A stretch of DNA of 64,000 nt. It comes from Streptomyces virginiae. Lineage in GTDB: Bacteria > Actinomycetota > Actinomycetes > Streptomycetales > Streptomycetaceae. Position numbers and translations under genes: made by a program. Shown in pieces: positions 41,027 through 49,578 of this stretch. Position 1 is the first letter of the stretch. The number at the start of each line of letters is the position of its first letter. The stretch is from NCBI RefSeq assembly GCF_000720455.1, contig NZ_JOAK01000026.1:62001-126000 (forward strand), given 5' to 3'. Below the pieces are notes generated by a model, which did not search any database, was not told the DNA's origin, and was given only the letters and a program-made list of their open reading frames with translations.

Positions 41027-42013
41027 TCACAGGGCCGCTCCCGCGAGCCGTCGTGCCGCCTCGTCGGTGCGTCCCACTTCGGCGTCCCGGACGACGGCGA
41101 GGTAGACGTCCTCGAGGTTGACCTGCCGTACCCGGAGGTCGGCGACGTCGTCGCCGTGCTCCTCGAAGAGCCGGCGCAGGAAGCCGGTGACGTCCGGGGT
41201 CCGGTGCCGGTGGCCGATGCACCCCGTCGTCCAGGTCACTTCCACGTCCGCGCCGATCCGGCGGGCGAGTTCGTCGACCGTGCCGTGGGCGATGATCCGG
41301 CCGCCGACCAGGATGAGGACGCGGTCGGCGAGCTTCTGGGCCTCTTCCAGGTCGTGGGTCGTCAGGAGGATGGTGTTCCCCTGGTCCGCCAGGACCTTGA
41401 CCAGGGTGTGGAACTCCTGGCGGGCCTCCGGGTCGAATCCGACGGTCGGCTCGTCGAGGAACAGCACCTCGGGGCGGCCCACCACTGCGATGGCCAGGTC
41501 GAGGCGGCGGCGCTGGCCGCCGGAGAGGCTGCCGACCCGTTGCTCCGCCTGGCCGGTCAGCCCGACGAGTGCGAGCAGTTGCGCGGTGTCCCAGGGGCGC
41601 GGGTGGTGCGGGGTCGAGTACGGGGCGTAGAACGCGGCGAAGTGCTCCAGCAGTTCCCGGACCCGCCACTTGCCGTGGTCGCGCCAGGACTGCAGGACCA
41701 CGCCGAGGCGCGACCGCCAGCGCTCGTCGCCCTCCGCGGGATCGGTGCCCAGTACCCGGACGGCTCCGGCGGACCGCTCGCGGAACCCTTCCAGGATCTC
41801 GATCGTGGTGCTCTTTCCCGCGCCGTTGGGCCCCAGCAGCGCGACGACCTCGCCCCGGCGCACCGAGAAGTCCACCCCGTGCAGCACTTGGTGGCCGCCG
41901 TAGCGCATGTGCAGTCCGCGCACGTCGATCACGGGCCCGTCGGGCCCCTCGGGCCGGGCCGCGGCCCCGTGGTGAGGGGTGCGCGGGGCCGCGGCCCCGT
42001 CGTCGTCCTTCAT
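41027..42013 (-). CDS. ABC transporter ATP-binding protein
   Basis: 328 aa. Walker A GPNGAGKSTTIEIL, signature LSGGQRRRLDLA, Walker B VLFLDEPTVGFD, and H-loop TTHDLEEAQ. It has the extended C-terminal region common in DrrA-type drug exporters. It pairs with the ABC-2 permease downstream. In the lanthipeptide cluster it may give self-resistance or help export. Start ATG 42013 precedes a region rich in Ala and Gly. Confidence 0.9.
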   Translation of the reverse strand: MKDDDGAAAPRTPHHGAAARPEGPDGPVIDVRGLHMRYGGHQVLHGVDFSVRRGEVVALLGPNGAGKSTTIEILEGFRERSAGAVRVLGTDPAEGDERWRSRLGVVLQSWRDHGKWRVRELLEHFAAFYAPYSTPHHPRPWDTAQLLALVGLTGQAEQRVGSLSGGQRRRLDLAIAVVGRPEVLFLDEPTVGFDPEARQEFHTLVKVLADQGNTILLTTHDLEEAQKLADRVLILVGGRIIAHGTVDELARRIGADVEVTWTTGCIGHRHRTPDVTGFLRRLFEEHGDDVADLRVRQVNLEDVYLAVVRDAEVGRTDEAARRLAGAAL

Positions 42014-42107
42014 CTGTTCCGTCCCCGCCTTCTCGTTCTCGTTCGTTGCCCGTGGTGGTCTGGGTGCCGTGTCTGCCTCGTGTGCCCCGCCGGTGGCCGG
42101 GAGGGCG

Positions 42108-43262
42108 TCAGCGGCCGGCGGGGGTGAGACCCGCCAGGGACGCCTCGACGACGTCCGCCGCGGCGCGGGCGCCGCCGGCTTCGGCCATCTCCGCGCGCAC
42201 GGCGCTGAGCCGCCCGCCGATCGCCGGGTCGGTGACCGTCTCCCGCACGGCCGTGCGCAGCGTCTGCGGCGTGATCCGGCCCGGCGGGACGACCCGGCCG
42301 AGACCGAGGGCCTCGATCCGCTGCGCCGTGACGAACTGTTCGACGGCTTGCGGCAGCACGACCAGGGGAACGCCGTGGGCCAGGCCCTCCAGGACGCTTC
42401 CGGTGCCTCCTGCGGTCAGGAAGACGTCGGCGTGGGCCAGCACGCTCATCTGCGGCACCCACTCGTGGACCTCGACCCACGGGGGCAGCTCGCCGAGCCG
42501 GGCGGGACCGTCGTGACCGCTGCCGTGGCCGGTCGCGAGTACGACGTGCCAGCCGGAGCCGTCGAGTTCCTCGAAGGCCTGCACGCAGCGGCGGAAGACG
42601 TCGGTGCGCTGGTTGTAGGTCGTCCCGAGCGAGACGAGCGCGATACGCCGGTCCCCTTCGGGTGGCGCCCACCGGCCGTGGCCCTCGCGCTGCCAGGGGA
42701 CGGGGCCGACGAAGGTGTGCTGGGCGCCCACCTTGTCCGCCTCGAACTGCAGGGACCGGGGCATCGCCACGATGCAGGGGGCTTTCTCGGACAGCGCCCC
42801 GGTCCCTTCGCCGACCGACGGGCCGGTGGCACCGCCGGCAAGGGCGTGTGTGGGTGAGAACTGCACTTCGGGCACGTTCCACCTGCGGGCGAGGAGCGGG
42901 GCGTGGCCGGTGACGGTGTCGTACACCACCAGGTCGGGCAGGTCGTCGGCGTAGGCGGCGGCGACCTGGGGCAGTGCGATGCTGCACTCGCGCCGGAAGG
43001 CGTCCACGGCGAGGCTGCCGTCGTCGTCGGCGGGCAGCCAGGTACGGCCGGGGGCGGTGCGGGAGGGGAAGGCGGAGGTGTAGCCGATCGCCGTGGCGCC
43101 GGTCCGCTCGACCAGCGGGGCGAAGTCGGCGCCGGTGGCGAAGGTGACCCGGTGCCCGCGCGCCACCAGTTCGGCCGCGAGGCCGAGCATGGGGTTCACA
43201 TGTCCGTGCAGCGGAACGGACATGAGGGCGATGTGCGCGCCCGGGCCGCGGTACGTGGGCAT
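42108..43262 (-). CDS. MGT-type (GT1) glycosyltransferase
   Basis: 384 aa. GT1 fold: GHVNPMLGLAAELVARGHRV at the N-terminus, VYDTVTGHAPLLARRWNVPE in the acceptor domain, and donor motif VEVHEWVPQMSVLAHADVFL then TAGGTGSVLEGLAHGVPLVV and PQAVEQF. Enzymes of this type inactivate macrolides or glycosylate natural products. Position at the end of a RiPP cluster suggests either sugar addition to the peptide or resistance. The His-Gly of the donor site reads TAGG here instead of the usual HGG. Confidence 0.8.
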   Translation of the reverse strand: MPTYRGPGAHIALMSVPLHGHVNPMLGLAAELVARGHRVTFATGADFAPLVERTGATAIGYTSAFPSRTAPGRTWLPADDDGSLAVDAFRRECSIALPQVAAAYADDLPDLVVYDTVTGHAPLLARRWNVPEVQFSPTHALAGGATGPSVGEGTGALSEKAPCIVAMPRSLQFEADKVGAQHTFVGPVPWQREGHGRWAPPEGDRRIALVSLGTTYNQRTDVFRRCVQAFEELDGSGWHVVLATGHGSGHDGPARLGELPPWVEVHEWVPQMSVLAHADVFLTAGGTGSVLEGLAHGVPLVVLPQAVEQFVTAQRIEALGLGRVVPPGRITPQTLRTAVRETVTDPAIGGRLSAVRAEMAEAGGARAAADVVEASLAGLTPAGR

Positions 43263-43303
43263 GACCTTGCCTTCTCCTTGCTTGGACGTGTGGGGCCGAC
43301 GGC

Positions 43304-43654
43304 CTATTCGTTCGGGTCGCCGGGTGCCTGCGCCAGGTCCGCGATGCGCCGCAGCCGTTCCAGATGGGCGGCGAGTGCCGTGCGGCCCAGGGGGGTCAGG
43401 CTGATCCAGGCCCTGATGCGCGAGTTGAGCGTCTCCTTGCGCATCGTGACGTAGCCGGCCGCCTGGAGGATCTTCACCTGCTTGCTGAGCACCGAGTCGC
43501 TCACCCCGAGGGCGTCGCGCACGACGGGGAACGCGAGGGATTCGACGGGGGCGAGCATGGCGCAGATCTGGAGCCGGTTGATCGGGTGGATCACTTCGTC
43601 GAAGTCCGGCAGCGGTTCGGCTCCCGGCTGCTCCTGCGAGCCCGCTCCCGTCAC
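43304..43654 (-). CDS. winged-helix regulator (ArsR/MarR-like)
   Basis: 116 aa, GTG start inside the stop of the membrane protein gene (GTGA at 43651-43654). The HTH runs about residues 27-80: NRLQICAMLAPVESLAFPVV, RDALGVSDSVLSKQVKILQA, AGYVTMRKE. The wing and a helical dimer region follow. This small family usually sits beside a membrane protein gene, as here. The TTTCCA-N3-TGGAAA sites upstream of the pair (44130-44172) are the obvious candidate operators. Confidence 0.85.
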   Translation of the reverse strand: MTGAGSQEQPGAEPLPDFDEVIHPINRLQICAMLAPVESLAFPVVRDALGVSDSVLSKQVKILQAAGYVTMRKETLNSRIRAWISLTPLGRTALAAHLERLRRIADLAQAPGDPNE

Positions 43655-44094
43655 GGCCGCAGCTCCTCGGCGAGGGTCCGGTCCAGGCGCCGTCCGGCGA
43701 GGACGGTGGCGATCAGTGCGACCGCGCCGCACACCGCCATCGACCAGCGCAGGTCGGCGGCCCATTCCAGGACCAGCCCGACGGCGATCAGCGCCACCAC
43801 GAAGGGCCCGAGGAGGGAGGTGGTCCGACGCAGGCCCGGCGTCGCGTAGTAGCGGTCGAGACTGACACCGGTGGCGCGGCCCGCGGCCGTCGTCAGCAGG
43901 AGCGGGCCCAGCGAGAGCCCGAAGATCACGCCGTAGGGGATCAGGTCCCAGTCGATGCTGACGGAGGCGAAGGCGAAGAGGAGGCAGCAGCCGACGCCCG
44001 GGTAGTACCACCAGGGGCTGGGTGTGCGCGCCACGATGCGGGCCCGGGCCGCCGCAGCCTGTTCGAGGGCCGCACGCGCGTCCGCCGGATCCAT
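43651..44094 (-). CDS. four-helix membrane protein paired with regulator
   Basis: 147 aa if started at ATG 44094, which follows GGAGAGG. Four hydrophobic segments (GVGCCLLFAFASVSIDW, LIPYGVIFGLSLGPLLL, LLGPFVVALIAVGLVLEW, SMAVCGAVALIATVLA) with a basic C-terminus. An upstream ATG at 44136 would place the start within the operator palindrome and has no ribosome site, so it was not chosen. It is translationally coupled to the winged-helix gene. Function unknown. Confidence 0.7.
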   Translation of the reverse strand: MDPADARAALEQAAAARARIVARTPSPWWYYPGVGCCLLFAFASVSIDWDLIPYGVIFGLSLGPLLLTTAAGRATGVSLDRYYATPGLRRTTSLLGPFVVALIAVGLVLEWAADLRWSMAVCGAVALIATVLAGRRLDRTLAEELRP

Positions 44095-44128
44095 GGTGAC
44101 CACCTCTCCGTCCACTGATGCACCTACC

Positions 44129-44172
44129 GTTTCCATACTGGAAACAATAACGTCGACTTTCCATCATGGCAA
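44129..44172. promoter_or_regulatory. tandem TTTCCA operators
   Basis: A perfect 7-bp repeat GTTTCCA-N3-TGGAAAC (44129-44145) and a second, one-mismatch site TTTCCA-N3-TGGCAA (44158-44172), 28 bp centre to centre, upstream of the membrane protein and regulator genes. Confidence 0.55.
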
Positions 44173-44181
44173 CAGGCGGGT

Positions 44182-46848
44182 TCATCGGCGCACCGCCAGT
44201 TCCGCCGCGACCTCGTGGGCGGGGCCCACGTCCCCGAGCACGACCACGGTGTCCGTGACCGGCACGAAGAGGGCGCGCGCCGCCTGCGACACCGCCTCGC
44301 CCGACACCTCGCCGAGCAGCCGCGGCCGCCGGATCACCCACTCCAGACCGCGCCCGGAGACCATGGTGTGCCGCAGGGCGTCCGCGAGCAGGCCCGGCGA
44401 GTCGAACGCCGTGAGCAACTGCGCCGCACAGTACTGCCGTACCGTGTCCAGCTCCTCGCGGCCCGGCGGTGCGGCGGCCAGCGCTGCGGTCTCCTCGCGC
44501 ACGTCCTGGACCGCGTCGGCCAGCGACCGGCGCGGTGCGGTGACCCGCACGAGCGCCCGGGCCCGGTCGCCGACGAGGTCCCGGGCCGCGAACACGACGT
44601 GCTCCGCCCGGCCCAGACGGCGGCAGCGCTCCGCGAGGCGCGCCCCGAAATGCCCTCCGAGCAGGGCGGTCGCCAGATAGCGGGCCGCGTCCCCGTGGCC
44701 CTCGCGGGGCGGTTCCGGCGCACACAGCGTCAGATGGACGGCGGCCGCGGACGGTTCCCGCAGGACGAGGACATCGGGAGCACCGGCCGTGGCCGGTACG
44801 AGGGGCCGCGAGGCGGGCAGGGTGCGCGCCGGGGCGGCCGCCCTCCAGGCGCCGAGCGCCCGCGCGGCCTCGTCCACCGCACGGCGCGGCGACACGTCGC
44901 CCACCACGACGAGGACCGCGTCGCCCGGCGACAGCAGCGCCCGGTGCAGCTCCGCGAGGGTCTCGGTGCCCGTCCCTTCCGGAGCCGCCTGCGGCCCGAG
45001 CCAGTGCAGGCGCAGCGCACCGTCCATCCGGTGCTCCGGCGAGCGCCGCAGGGCTGCGTTCCCCGGCTGCGCGGATCCGTCCGGCAGGCGGGCGGGATCC
45101 AGCAGGTCCGCCACGATGCCCAGCAGCCGGGGGAACTCCCGCGCGGGCGCCCACGCGCTGACGTCCGCCCACTGTCCGCCGGTGGACACCTGCAGTTCTC
45201 CGCCGAGGCGCATCGCCCGTACCGACGCCGTGGCGGCCCGGTCGGCGGCGCCCAACAGCCCGGCCGCCCGTTCGGGCCGGCGCCATCCGACGGGGCCCAG
45301 CGAGACCCGCAGCCGCACCTCGATCAGACCGGCCCGCCGGTCCGGTACGGCCATCACGCGCAGGCCGTTGCCCAGGACGGTCTCCCGGGCGCCGTCGAAC
45401 GCCGGTGCCACGGGATCCCCGAGCGGCGGCATGGGCCGCGGCCGCACGGCCGGGCGCGTCGGCCCCGCGGGCTCCCCGGCAGGGCCGGGTGCCGGGACGG
45501 CGGGCGGGGGCGCGCAGGCCGGTCCGCCGCGCACCTCACCCGGCTCCAGCACCAGGACGGCCCGGTGCGCGTCGGCCAGCGCGGCGGCCGCGGAGGCGAC
45601 CTGCTCGGGGGTGGCCGCGGTGAGCAGCCCGGGGAGTTCCAGCGCCAGTTCGGCACGGCCGTGCAGCAGTTCCAGGCGGCCGAGTGCGCGGCAGCGCCGC
45701 TGCAGGTCGGCGTGGTCGCGCCGGTGGCGGGCCGCGAGCGAGCGGGCCGCGGCCACGGCGTCGTCGCCGGACGCGGCCGGCCCGAGCGGATCGCGGAGCC
45801 GGGACCACCAGTCGGTCAGCCGGCCGGTGAAGTCCTCCGGGTCCTGGCCGGCCGGGAGCAGCGAGGTCACCACGAGCACGTCGGGGGAGAGCGCGTCCAG
45901 CGGGCCGAAGAACCCGCAGCCCGCTCCCACGGGCCCGGTGAAGGGCCGTGGCAGGCTCGACGCACCGGGCCGGCCGGTGAGTTCCGCGAGCACCATGTTG
46001 GCCACGTACGCGGGAAGTTCGGTGGCCGGGTCGGGCAGCAGGTGGCCGACGGCGACGGCCGTGCGCACCGCCTGCGGATCGGTGCGCCGCAGCAGGCGGT
46101 CGCGGTCCGGCTCGGGCTCGCCCAGCGGCTGCCGGCCGGCGACCGCGCGGGCGGGGATGTCACCGAAGTGGCGTTCCACCAGGTCCCCGAGCTCCTCCGG
46201 GCCCTGCGGGCCGACCACCGTCAGCACCGCGTTCGAGGGCGCGTAGTAGGCGTCGAAGAAGCGTGCGCAGTCCTCGGGCGTGATCCGGCCCAGCAGCTCC
46301 GGGTCACCGTATCCGTCGTGCGCGTTGGCGAAGGTGCGGAAGAGCGCCTGGGGCAGCAGGGGCCACGGGAAGCCGCCGTACGGCCGGCCGTCCCGCATGT
46401 GCCGGATCTCCCGGGCCACTTCAACGAGTTGCGCGGACAGCTCGGCGGGCGCGAAGCGCGGCGCGCGCATCCGGTCGGCCTCGCGGAACAGGGCCTGCTC
46501 CAGGGCCTGGGCCGGGACCGTCTGGAAGTAGTCGGTGTAGTCCTGGTGGGTGGTGCCGTTCGCGGCGCCCGCGAGCGGGAGCAGCCCGTCGAAGAACGCG
46601 CCGTCGGCGATGCTGGCGCTGCCCCGGAACATCAGGTGTTCGAAGAGGTGGGCCATGCCCTCCTGACCCGGCTGCTCCGAGCGGAACCCGACCCCGTAGT
46701 GCACCGCGACCGCCGCCCGGGGGGTGGGCCAGTGCGGGGACAGGACCACGCGCAGGCCGTTGGACAGGGTGCGCTTGTGCAGCCCGCCGCCGGCCGGCGC
46801 CGCGTCCGGGGTGGCCCGTGTCTGCGGTACGGCCGGTGTGCGGATCAT
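44182..46848 (-). CDS. M16-family zinc metallopeptidase, two-domain, of lanthipeptide cluster
   Basis: 888 aa. The N-terminal domain has the inverted zinc motif HLFEH (residues 67-71) in GMAHLFEHLMFRG, followed by NGTTHQDYTDYFQTVP as in pitrilysin enzymes, with downstream Glu for the third ligand in EVAREIR. A second M16-like domain starts near residue 480 and lacks HxxEH, as in two-domain members where one half is structural. A linker rich in Pro and Ala separates them. ATG 46848 follows GGGAG-like AGGG. It is the likeliest leader peptidase of the cluster because the exporter has no peptidase domain. Confidence 0.85.
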   Translation of the reverse strand: MIRTPAVPQTRATPDAAPAGGGLHKRTLSNGLRVVLSPHWPTPRAAVAVHYGVGFRSEQPGQEGMAHLFEHLMFRGSASIADGAFFDGLLPLAGAANGTTHQDYTDYFQTVPAQALEQALFREADRMRAPRFAPAELSAQLVEVAREIRHMRDGRPYGGFPWPLLPQALFRTFANAHDGYGDPELLGRITPEDCARFFDAYYAPSNAVLTVVGPQGPEELGDLVERHFGDIPARAVAGRQPLGEPEPDRDRLLRRTDPQAVRTAVAVGHLLPDPATELPAYVANMVLAELTGRPGASSLPRPFTGPVGAGCGFFGPLDALSPDVLVVTSLLPAGQDPEDFTGRLTDWWSRLRDPLGPAASGDDAVAAARSLAARHRRDHADLQRRCRALGRLELLHGRAELALELPGLLTAATPEQVASAAAALADAHRAVLVLEPGEVRGGPACAPPPAVPAPGPAGEPAGPTRPAVRPRPMPPLGDPVAPAFDGARETVLGNGLRVMAVPDRRAGLIEVRLRVSLGPVGWRRPERAAGLLGAADRAATASVRAMRLGGELQVSTGGQWADVSAWAPAREFPRLLGIVADLLDPARLPDGSAQPGNAALRRSPEHRMDGALRLHWLGPQAAPEGTGTETLAELHRALLSPGDAVLVVVGDVSPRRAVDEAARALGAWRAAAPARTLPASRPLVPATAGAPDVLVLREPSAAAVHLTLCAPEPPREGHGDAARYLATALLGGHFGARLAERCRRLGRAEHVVFAARDLVGDRARALVRVTAPRRSLADAVQDVREETAALAAAPPGREELDTVRQYCAAQLLTAFDSPGLLADALRHTMVSGRGLEWVIRRPRLLGEVSGEAVSQAARALFVPVTDTVVVLGDVGPAHEVAAELAVRR

Positions 46849-46871
46849 GTCTGTCTCCCAAGGGTTCCGGC

Positions 46872-47876
46872 TCAGAGGTCCAGCAGGAACATCGCGAAGC
46901 CCGTGTACTTCTCGAAGGTCTTCTCGTCCCAGCCGACGTAGGCCGTGTAGTCGTGCAGGTGCAGCAGGACCCGCAGGGCGGCCAACCGGCCCCATTCGTC
47001 ACCGAGGTCGCGCCCGTATCCCTGGAAGAGCGCGTCGAGCAGGCGCGGCCACGCGGGATGGCCGTCACCCCGGTACCACTTGAGTTCGACGAGCTCGCCC
47101 AGGATCCAGCCGAGGTCGAAGTACCAGGGCGCCAGGCACAGGTCCTCGCCGATCAGCAGGTCGGCGCCGCCGGACGGTACCGCGGGGACCAGGGAGCCGA
47201 GGGCGGGTGCGCCGTGGCAGAGCACGGGGTCCGGCTCGTCCGCGATCCGCGCGCACAGTGCGTGCAGCGCGGCCATGCGCGTCTCGCCGAGGCGGGGACG
47301 CAGACGCGACTCCGCGTACGCGGCCCGGGGGCTCGCGGCCCGGCCGGCCAGCCAGTCGGTGAACCGGACGAGTCCGCGCGGCCGGGTCTGCGGGCCTCCG
47401 GCCAGGTCCTGGGGCACGGGGGTCTCGTGGAGGGTGCGCAGCAGGCGGCCGACTCCCTCCAGGACGGCGACGAGGTCCTCGTCCGGGCCGTGGTGCAGCA
47501 GGCGCCGGGCGACCGACTCCGGGCCGCGCACGCGGTAGCGGCGTCCGCCCGGTTCGGCGGTCTCGGTGCCCGCCGCCCAGCGGACGGCGCCGGCCGGCGC
47601 CTGCGCGTCTGGTGCGTCCGGTGCGATCGGTGCGGCGGGGCCGTGGGGGCCGGCCAGGTCGAGGCCGGGCGCGGCGAAGGGCGCGGGCGACAGGGGGCCG
47701 GGACGGCGCACCCACGTGTACCCGCGGTCCGGGTCCCCGGTCACCACCGTGTGCAGCAGTCCGGTCCCGAACTCCCTGCGCTCCGGGACCTGTGCGGACG
47801 CCGTCTGCTCGACCGTGACCGCGGTCCCGGTCCCGGTCCCGGTTTCGGTCCCGGTCGCGGGTGAGGTGCCGCTCAT
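46872..47876 (-). CDS. phosphotransferase-fold pseudokinase-like protein, candidate third core component
   Basis: 334 aa, ATG 47876 overlapping the decarboxylase stop (ATGA). The first 20 residues are a Gly/Thr repeat. Residues about 110-300 resemble an aminoglycoside phosphotransferase fold: VLEGVGRLLRTLHETPVPQD, then CHGAPALGS (221-228) where active kinases have HGDxxxxN, then GEDLCLAPWYFDLGWILGEL where the usual DFE-type Asp is altered. The catalytic Asp of the loop is therefore missing. Class V lanthipeptide clusters have a kinase, a lyase and a third protein (LanX), thought to help ring closure; this gene fits that slot by exclusion. The assignment is inference. Confidence 0.6.
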   Translation of the reverse strand: MSGTSPATGTETGTGTGTAVTVEQTASAQVPERREFGTGLLHTVVTGDPDRGYTWVRRPGPLSPAPFAAPGLDLAGPHGPAAPIAPDAPDAQAPAGAVRWAAGTETAEPGGRRYRVRGPESVARRLLHHGPDEDLVAVLEGVGRLLRTLHETPVPQDLAGGPQTRPRGLVRFTDWLAGRAASPRAAYAESRLRPRLGETRMAALHALCARIADEPDPVLCHGAPALGSLVPAVPSGGADLLIGEDLCLAPWYFDLGWILGELVELKWYRGDGHPAWPRLLDALFQGYGRDLGDEWGRLAALRVLLHLHDYTAYVGWDEKTFEKYTGFAMFLLDL

Positions 47877-48613
47877 GCCTGTGCTCCGTCCGCCAGCAAC
47901 GCCGCGTACGCGAGGGCGTCCGCTTCCGGCGTCGGGCTCCCGGCCCGTTCCCGGCGCTCCCGCTCCTGCTCGCGTTCCCGTTCCCGTTCGGTCCTGCGGT
48001 CCTCGATGCGGCGCAGCGCCTCGGTCAGGGGCGGCGGGACCCAGCCGTCCTCCCGCCCGGTGGTCAGGCTGTACCCCGGGGCCGGCGGCACGAGAACGAC
48101 ATTGGGCCGGGCCGCCAGGGTGGACCAGTGCGACCGGAACGCGGGGCTGTCCAGGCCGCCGGGCGGCAGCGAGGGAGCCACCGCCACGATCGCGTCGGTG
48201 CACTGGAGGGCCAGCAGCACCGGTGTGTCGGCGAGGCCCAGCGCCAGCCGGGCCGTGAAGTGGAACGTCGACGGGTAGACGAGTACGGCCTGAGCCCACT
48301 CGGCGTACTCCACGTGCCGGGCCCGGGTGCACTCCTCCCAGGCGTCGATCTCCACGTCCTCCTCCAGGCGCAGGCCGAGTGAGAGCGGGGTGACGAACCG
48401 TTCGGCGCTGCGGCTCATCGCCACGCGCACGGTCAGCTGCGGATACTCGCGCCGGAGCCAGCCGAGCCACTGGGGCAGCCCGATGGCCGAGGCCGAACCG
48501 GTGACGACGAGCAGCAGCCGGGAGATCCCGAACGGCGCGACCTGCGCGGATTCCACCGTTTCCGGCGCCCCGACGGCCGTGTGGGCGTCCTGTCGGGGCG
48601 GGTACGCCGTCAT
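47873..48613 (-). CDS. HFCD flavoprotein, peptidyl-cysteine decarboxylase (LanD-like)
   Basis: 246 aa. The Rossmann-like flavodoxin fold of the HFCD family: LLLVVTGSASAIGLPQWLGW, VRVAMSRSAERFV, then HVEYAEWAQAVLVYPSTFHF with the conserved His and Pro-Ser-T segment, and LALQCTDAIVAVAPSLPP. EpiD and CypD relatives decarboxylate the C-terminal Cys of the precursor to give the thioenol used in AviCys or AviMeCys rings. Both precursors here end in Cys. The C-terminus is a long Arg/Glu repeat of unknown role. ATG 48613 overlaps the reductase stop. Confidence 0.85.
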   Translation of the reverse strand: MTAYPPRQDAHTAVGAPETVESAQVAPFGISRLLLVVTGSASAIGLPQWLGWLRREYPQLTVRVAMSRSAERFVTPLSLGLRLEEDVEIDAWEECTRARHVEYAEWAQAVLVYPSTFHFTARLALGLADTPVLLALQCTDAIVAVAPSLPPGGLDSPAFRSHWSTLAARPNVVLVPPAPGYSLTTGREDGWVPPPLTEALRRIEDRRTEREREREQERERRERAGSPTPEADALAYAALLADGAQA

Positions 48614-49578
48614 GCGGCATCCACCAGGCGGAGCAGCGCCTCGAGTTCCCGCAGCGCGGCGGGACCGCCCTCGGTCATCGCGACGCCGGTGACGTTGAGC
48701 ACGATCTCGTCGACGCCGGCCGCCGTGAACTGGGCGAACTTCTCGCGGATTTCCGACTCGTCGCCGTAGAGGAACGCGTCGCCGCCCACCAGCGCCTTGC
48801 CACTGGCCTCCGGGTCGGCCTTCATGTCCACGTCGATGCCGGAACGGCTGAGCATGTCGGTGTAGTGCGGCAGCCGCATGTGTCCCGAGTTGCTGGCGAG
48901 CGCCAGCTTCGTCGCGTCGCGGTTCGGGCCGGCGAGCGCGACGGGCACGATCGCCACCACGCGCGGCACCGGCCGCCCGGTCTTCCCCGCGCCGGCGCGC
49001 AGTGCGGGTACCACGGTGTCCTGCAGGTACGCGGCGGGGGTCAGCCAGGTGATGGCCACGTCGGCCAGTTCACCGGCGAGTTCGGCCATGCGCGGCCGGA
49101 GCACGCCGAGCCCCACCTGGACGGGCGGCAGCGGCATCCGCGGCAGCGCGGCACGGCAGGTGTAGAACTCGCCCTCGTGGTCCGCCTTCCCTTCCGCGAG
49201 CAGGTCGCGGACGATCGTGACGTAGTCGCGGACCGCGCCGAGCTGGCTGCGGTAGGGGGCGCCGAGGATGCTGCTCTGGAGCACCTTGGCTCCGGGCCCG
49301 AAGCCGGCCACCACGGAGTGGCCCATGGCGGCGGCGAGGCTCTGGGCCCGCAGCGCGGCGTCGTACGGGTGGCAGAACGGCATCAGGGAGACCGAGGTGC
49401 CGACCGGGCCGCGGAAGCCGCTGGCAGCGGCGTAGGTGAACGCCTGGTGGGTGTCGCTCGCGGTGCCCTGCCCCTGCCAGAGGCGGCCAGCCTTGCTCCA
49501 CTGGGCGAGCGCGGCGAAGGGGAGGAGCTGTTCGGGGCGCGTCGGTACGAACGGCACCAGGAAGGAGTGGTCGCTCAT
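48610..49578 (-). CDS. LLM-class F420-dependent reductase (LanJ-like)
   Basis: 322 aa. Luciferase-like TIM barrel (LLPFAALAQWSKAGRLWQGQ, then GTSVSLMPFCHPYDAALRAQ and GHSVVAGFGPGAKVLQSSIL). In class V clusters (lexapeptide type) an F420H2-dependent member reduces dehydroalanine to D-alanine. Both precursor cores have many Ser and few Cys, which fits that step. Substrate use is inferred. ATG 49578 overlaps the exporter stop. Confidence 0.8.
   Translation of the reverse strand: MSDHSFLVPFVPTRPEQLLPFAALAQWSKAGRLWQGQGTASDTHQAFTYAAASGFRGPVGTSVSLMPFCHPYDAALRAQSLAAAMGHSVVAGFGPGAKVLQSSILGAPYRSQLGAVRDYVTIVRDLLAEGKADHEGEFYTCRAALPRMPLPPVQVGLGVLRPRMAELAGELADVAITWLTPAAYLQDTVVPALRAGAGKTGRPVPRVVAIVPVALAGPNRDATKLALASNSGHMRLPHYTDMLSRSGIDVDMKADPEASGKALVGGDAFLYGDESEIREKFAQFTAAGVDEIVLNVTGVAMTEGGPAALRELEALLRLVDAA

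Noticed and set aside
44215..46941. 908-codon plus-strand frame
   Set aside because: Antisense to the M16 peptidase; composition is Arg/Gly/Gln low complexity, while the minus strand has a clear HLFEH peptidase.
47820..47860. CCGGTC repeats as a possible DNA element
   Set aside because: They encode the Gly/Thr repeat at the N-terminus of the pseudokinase-like protein and look like simple repeat expansion.
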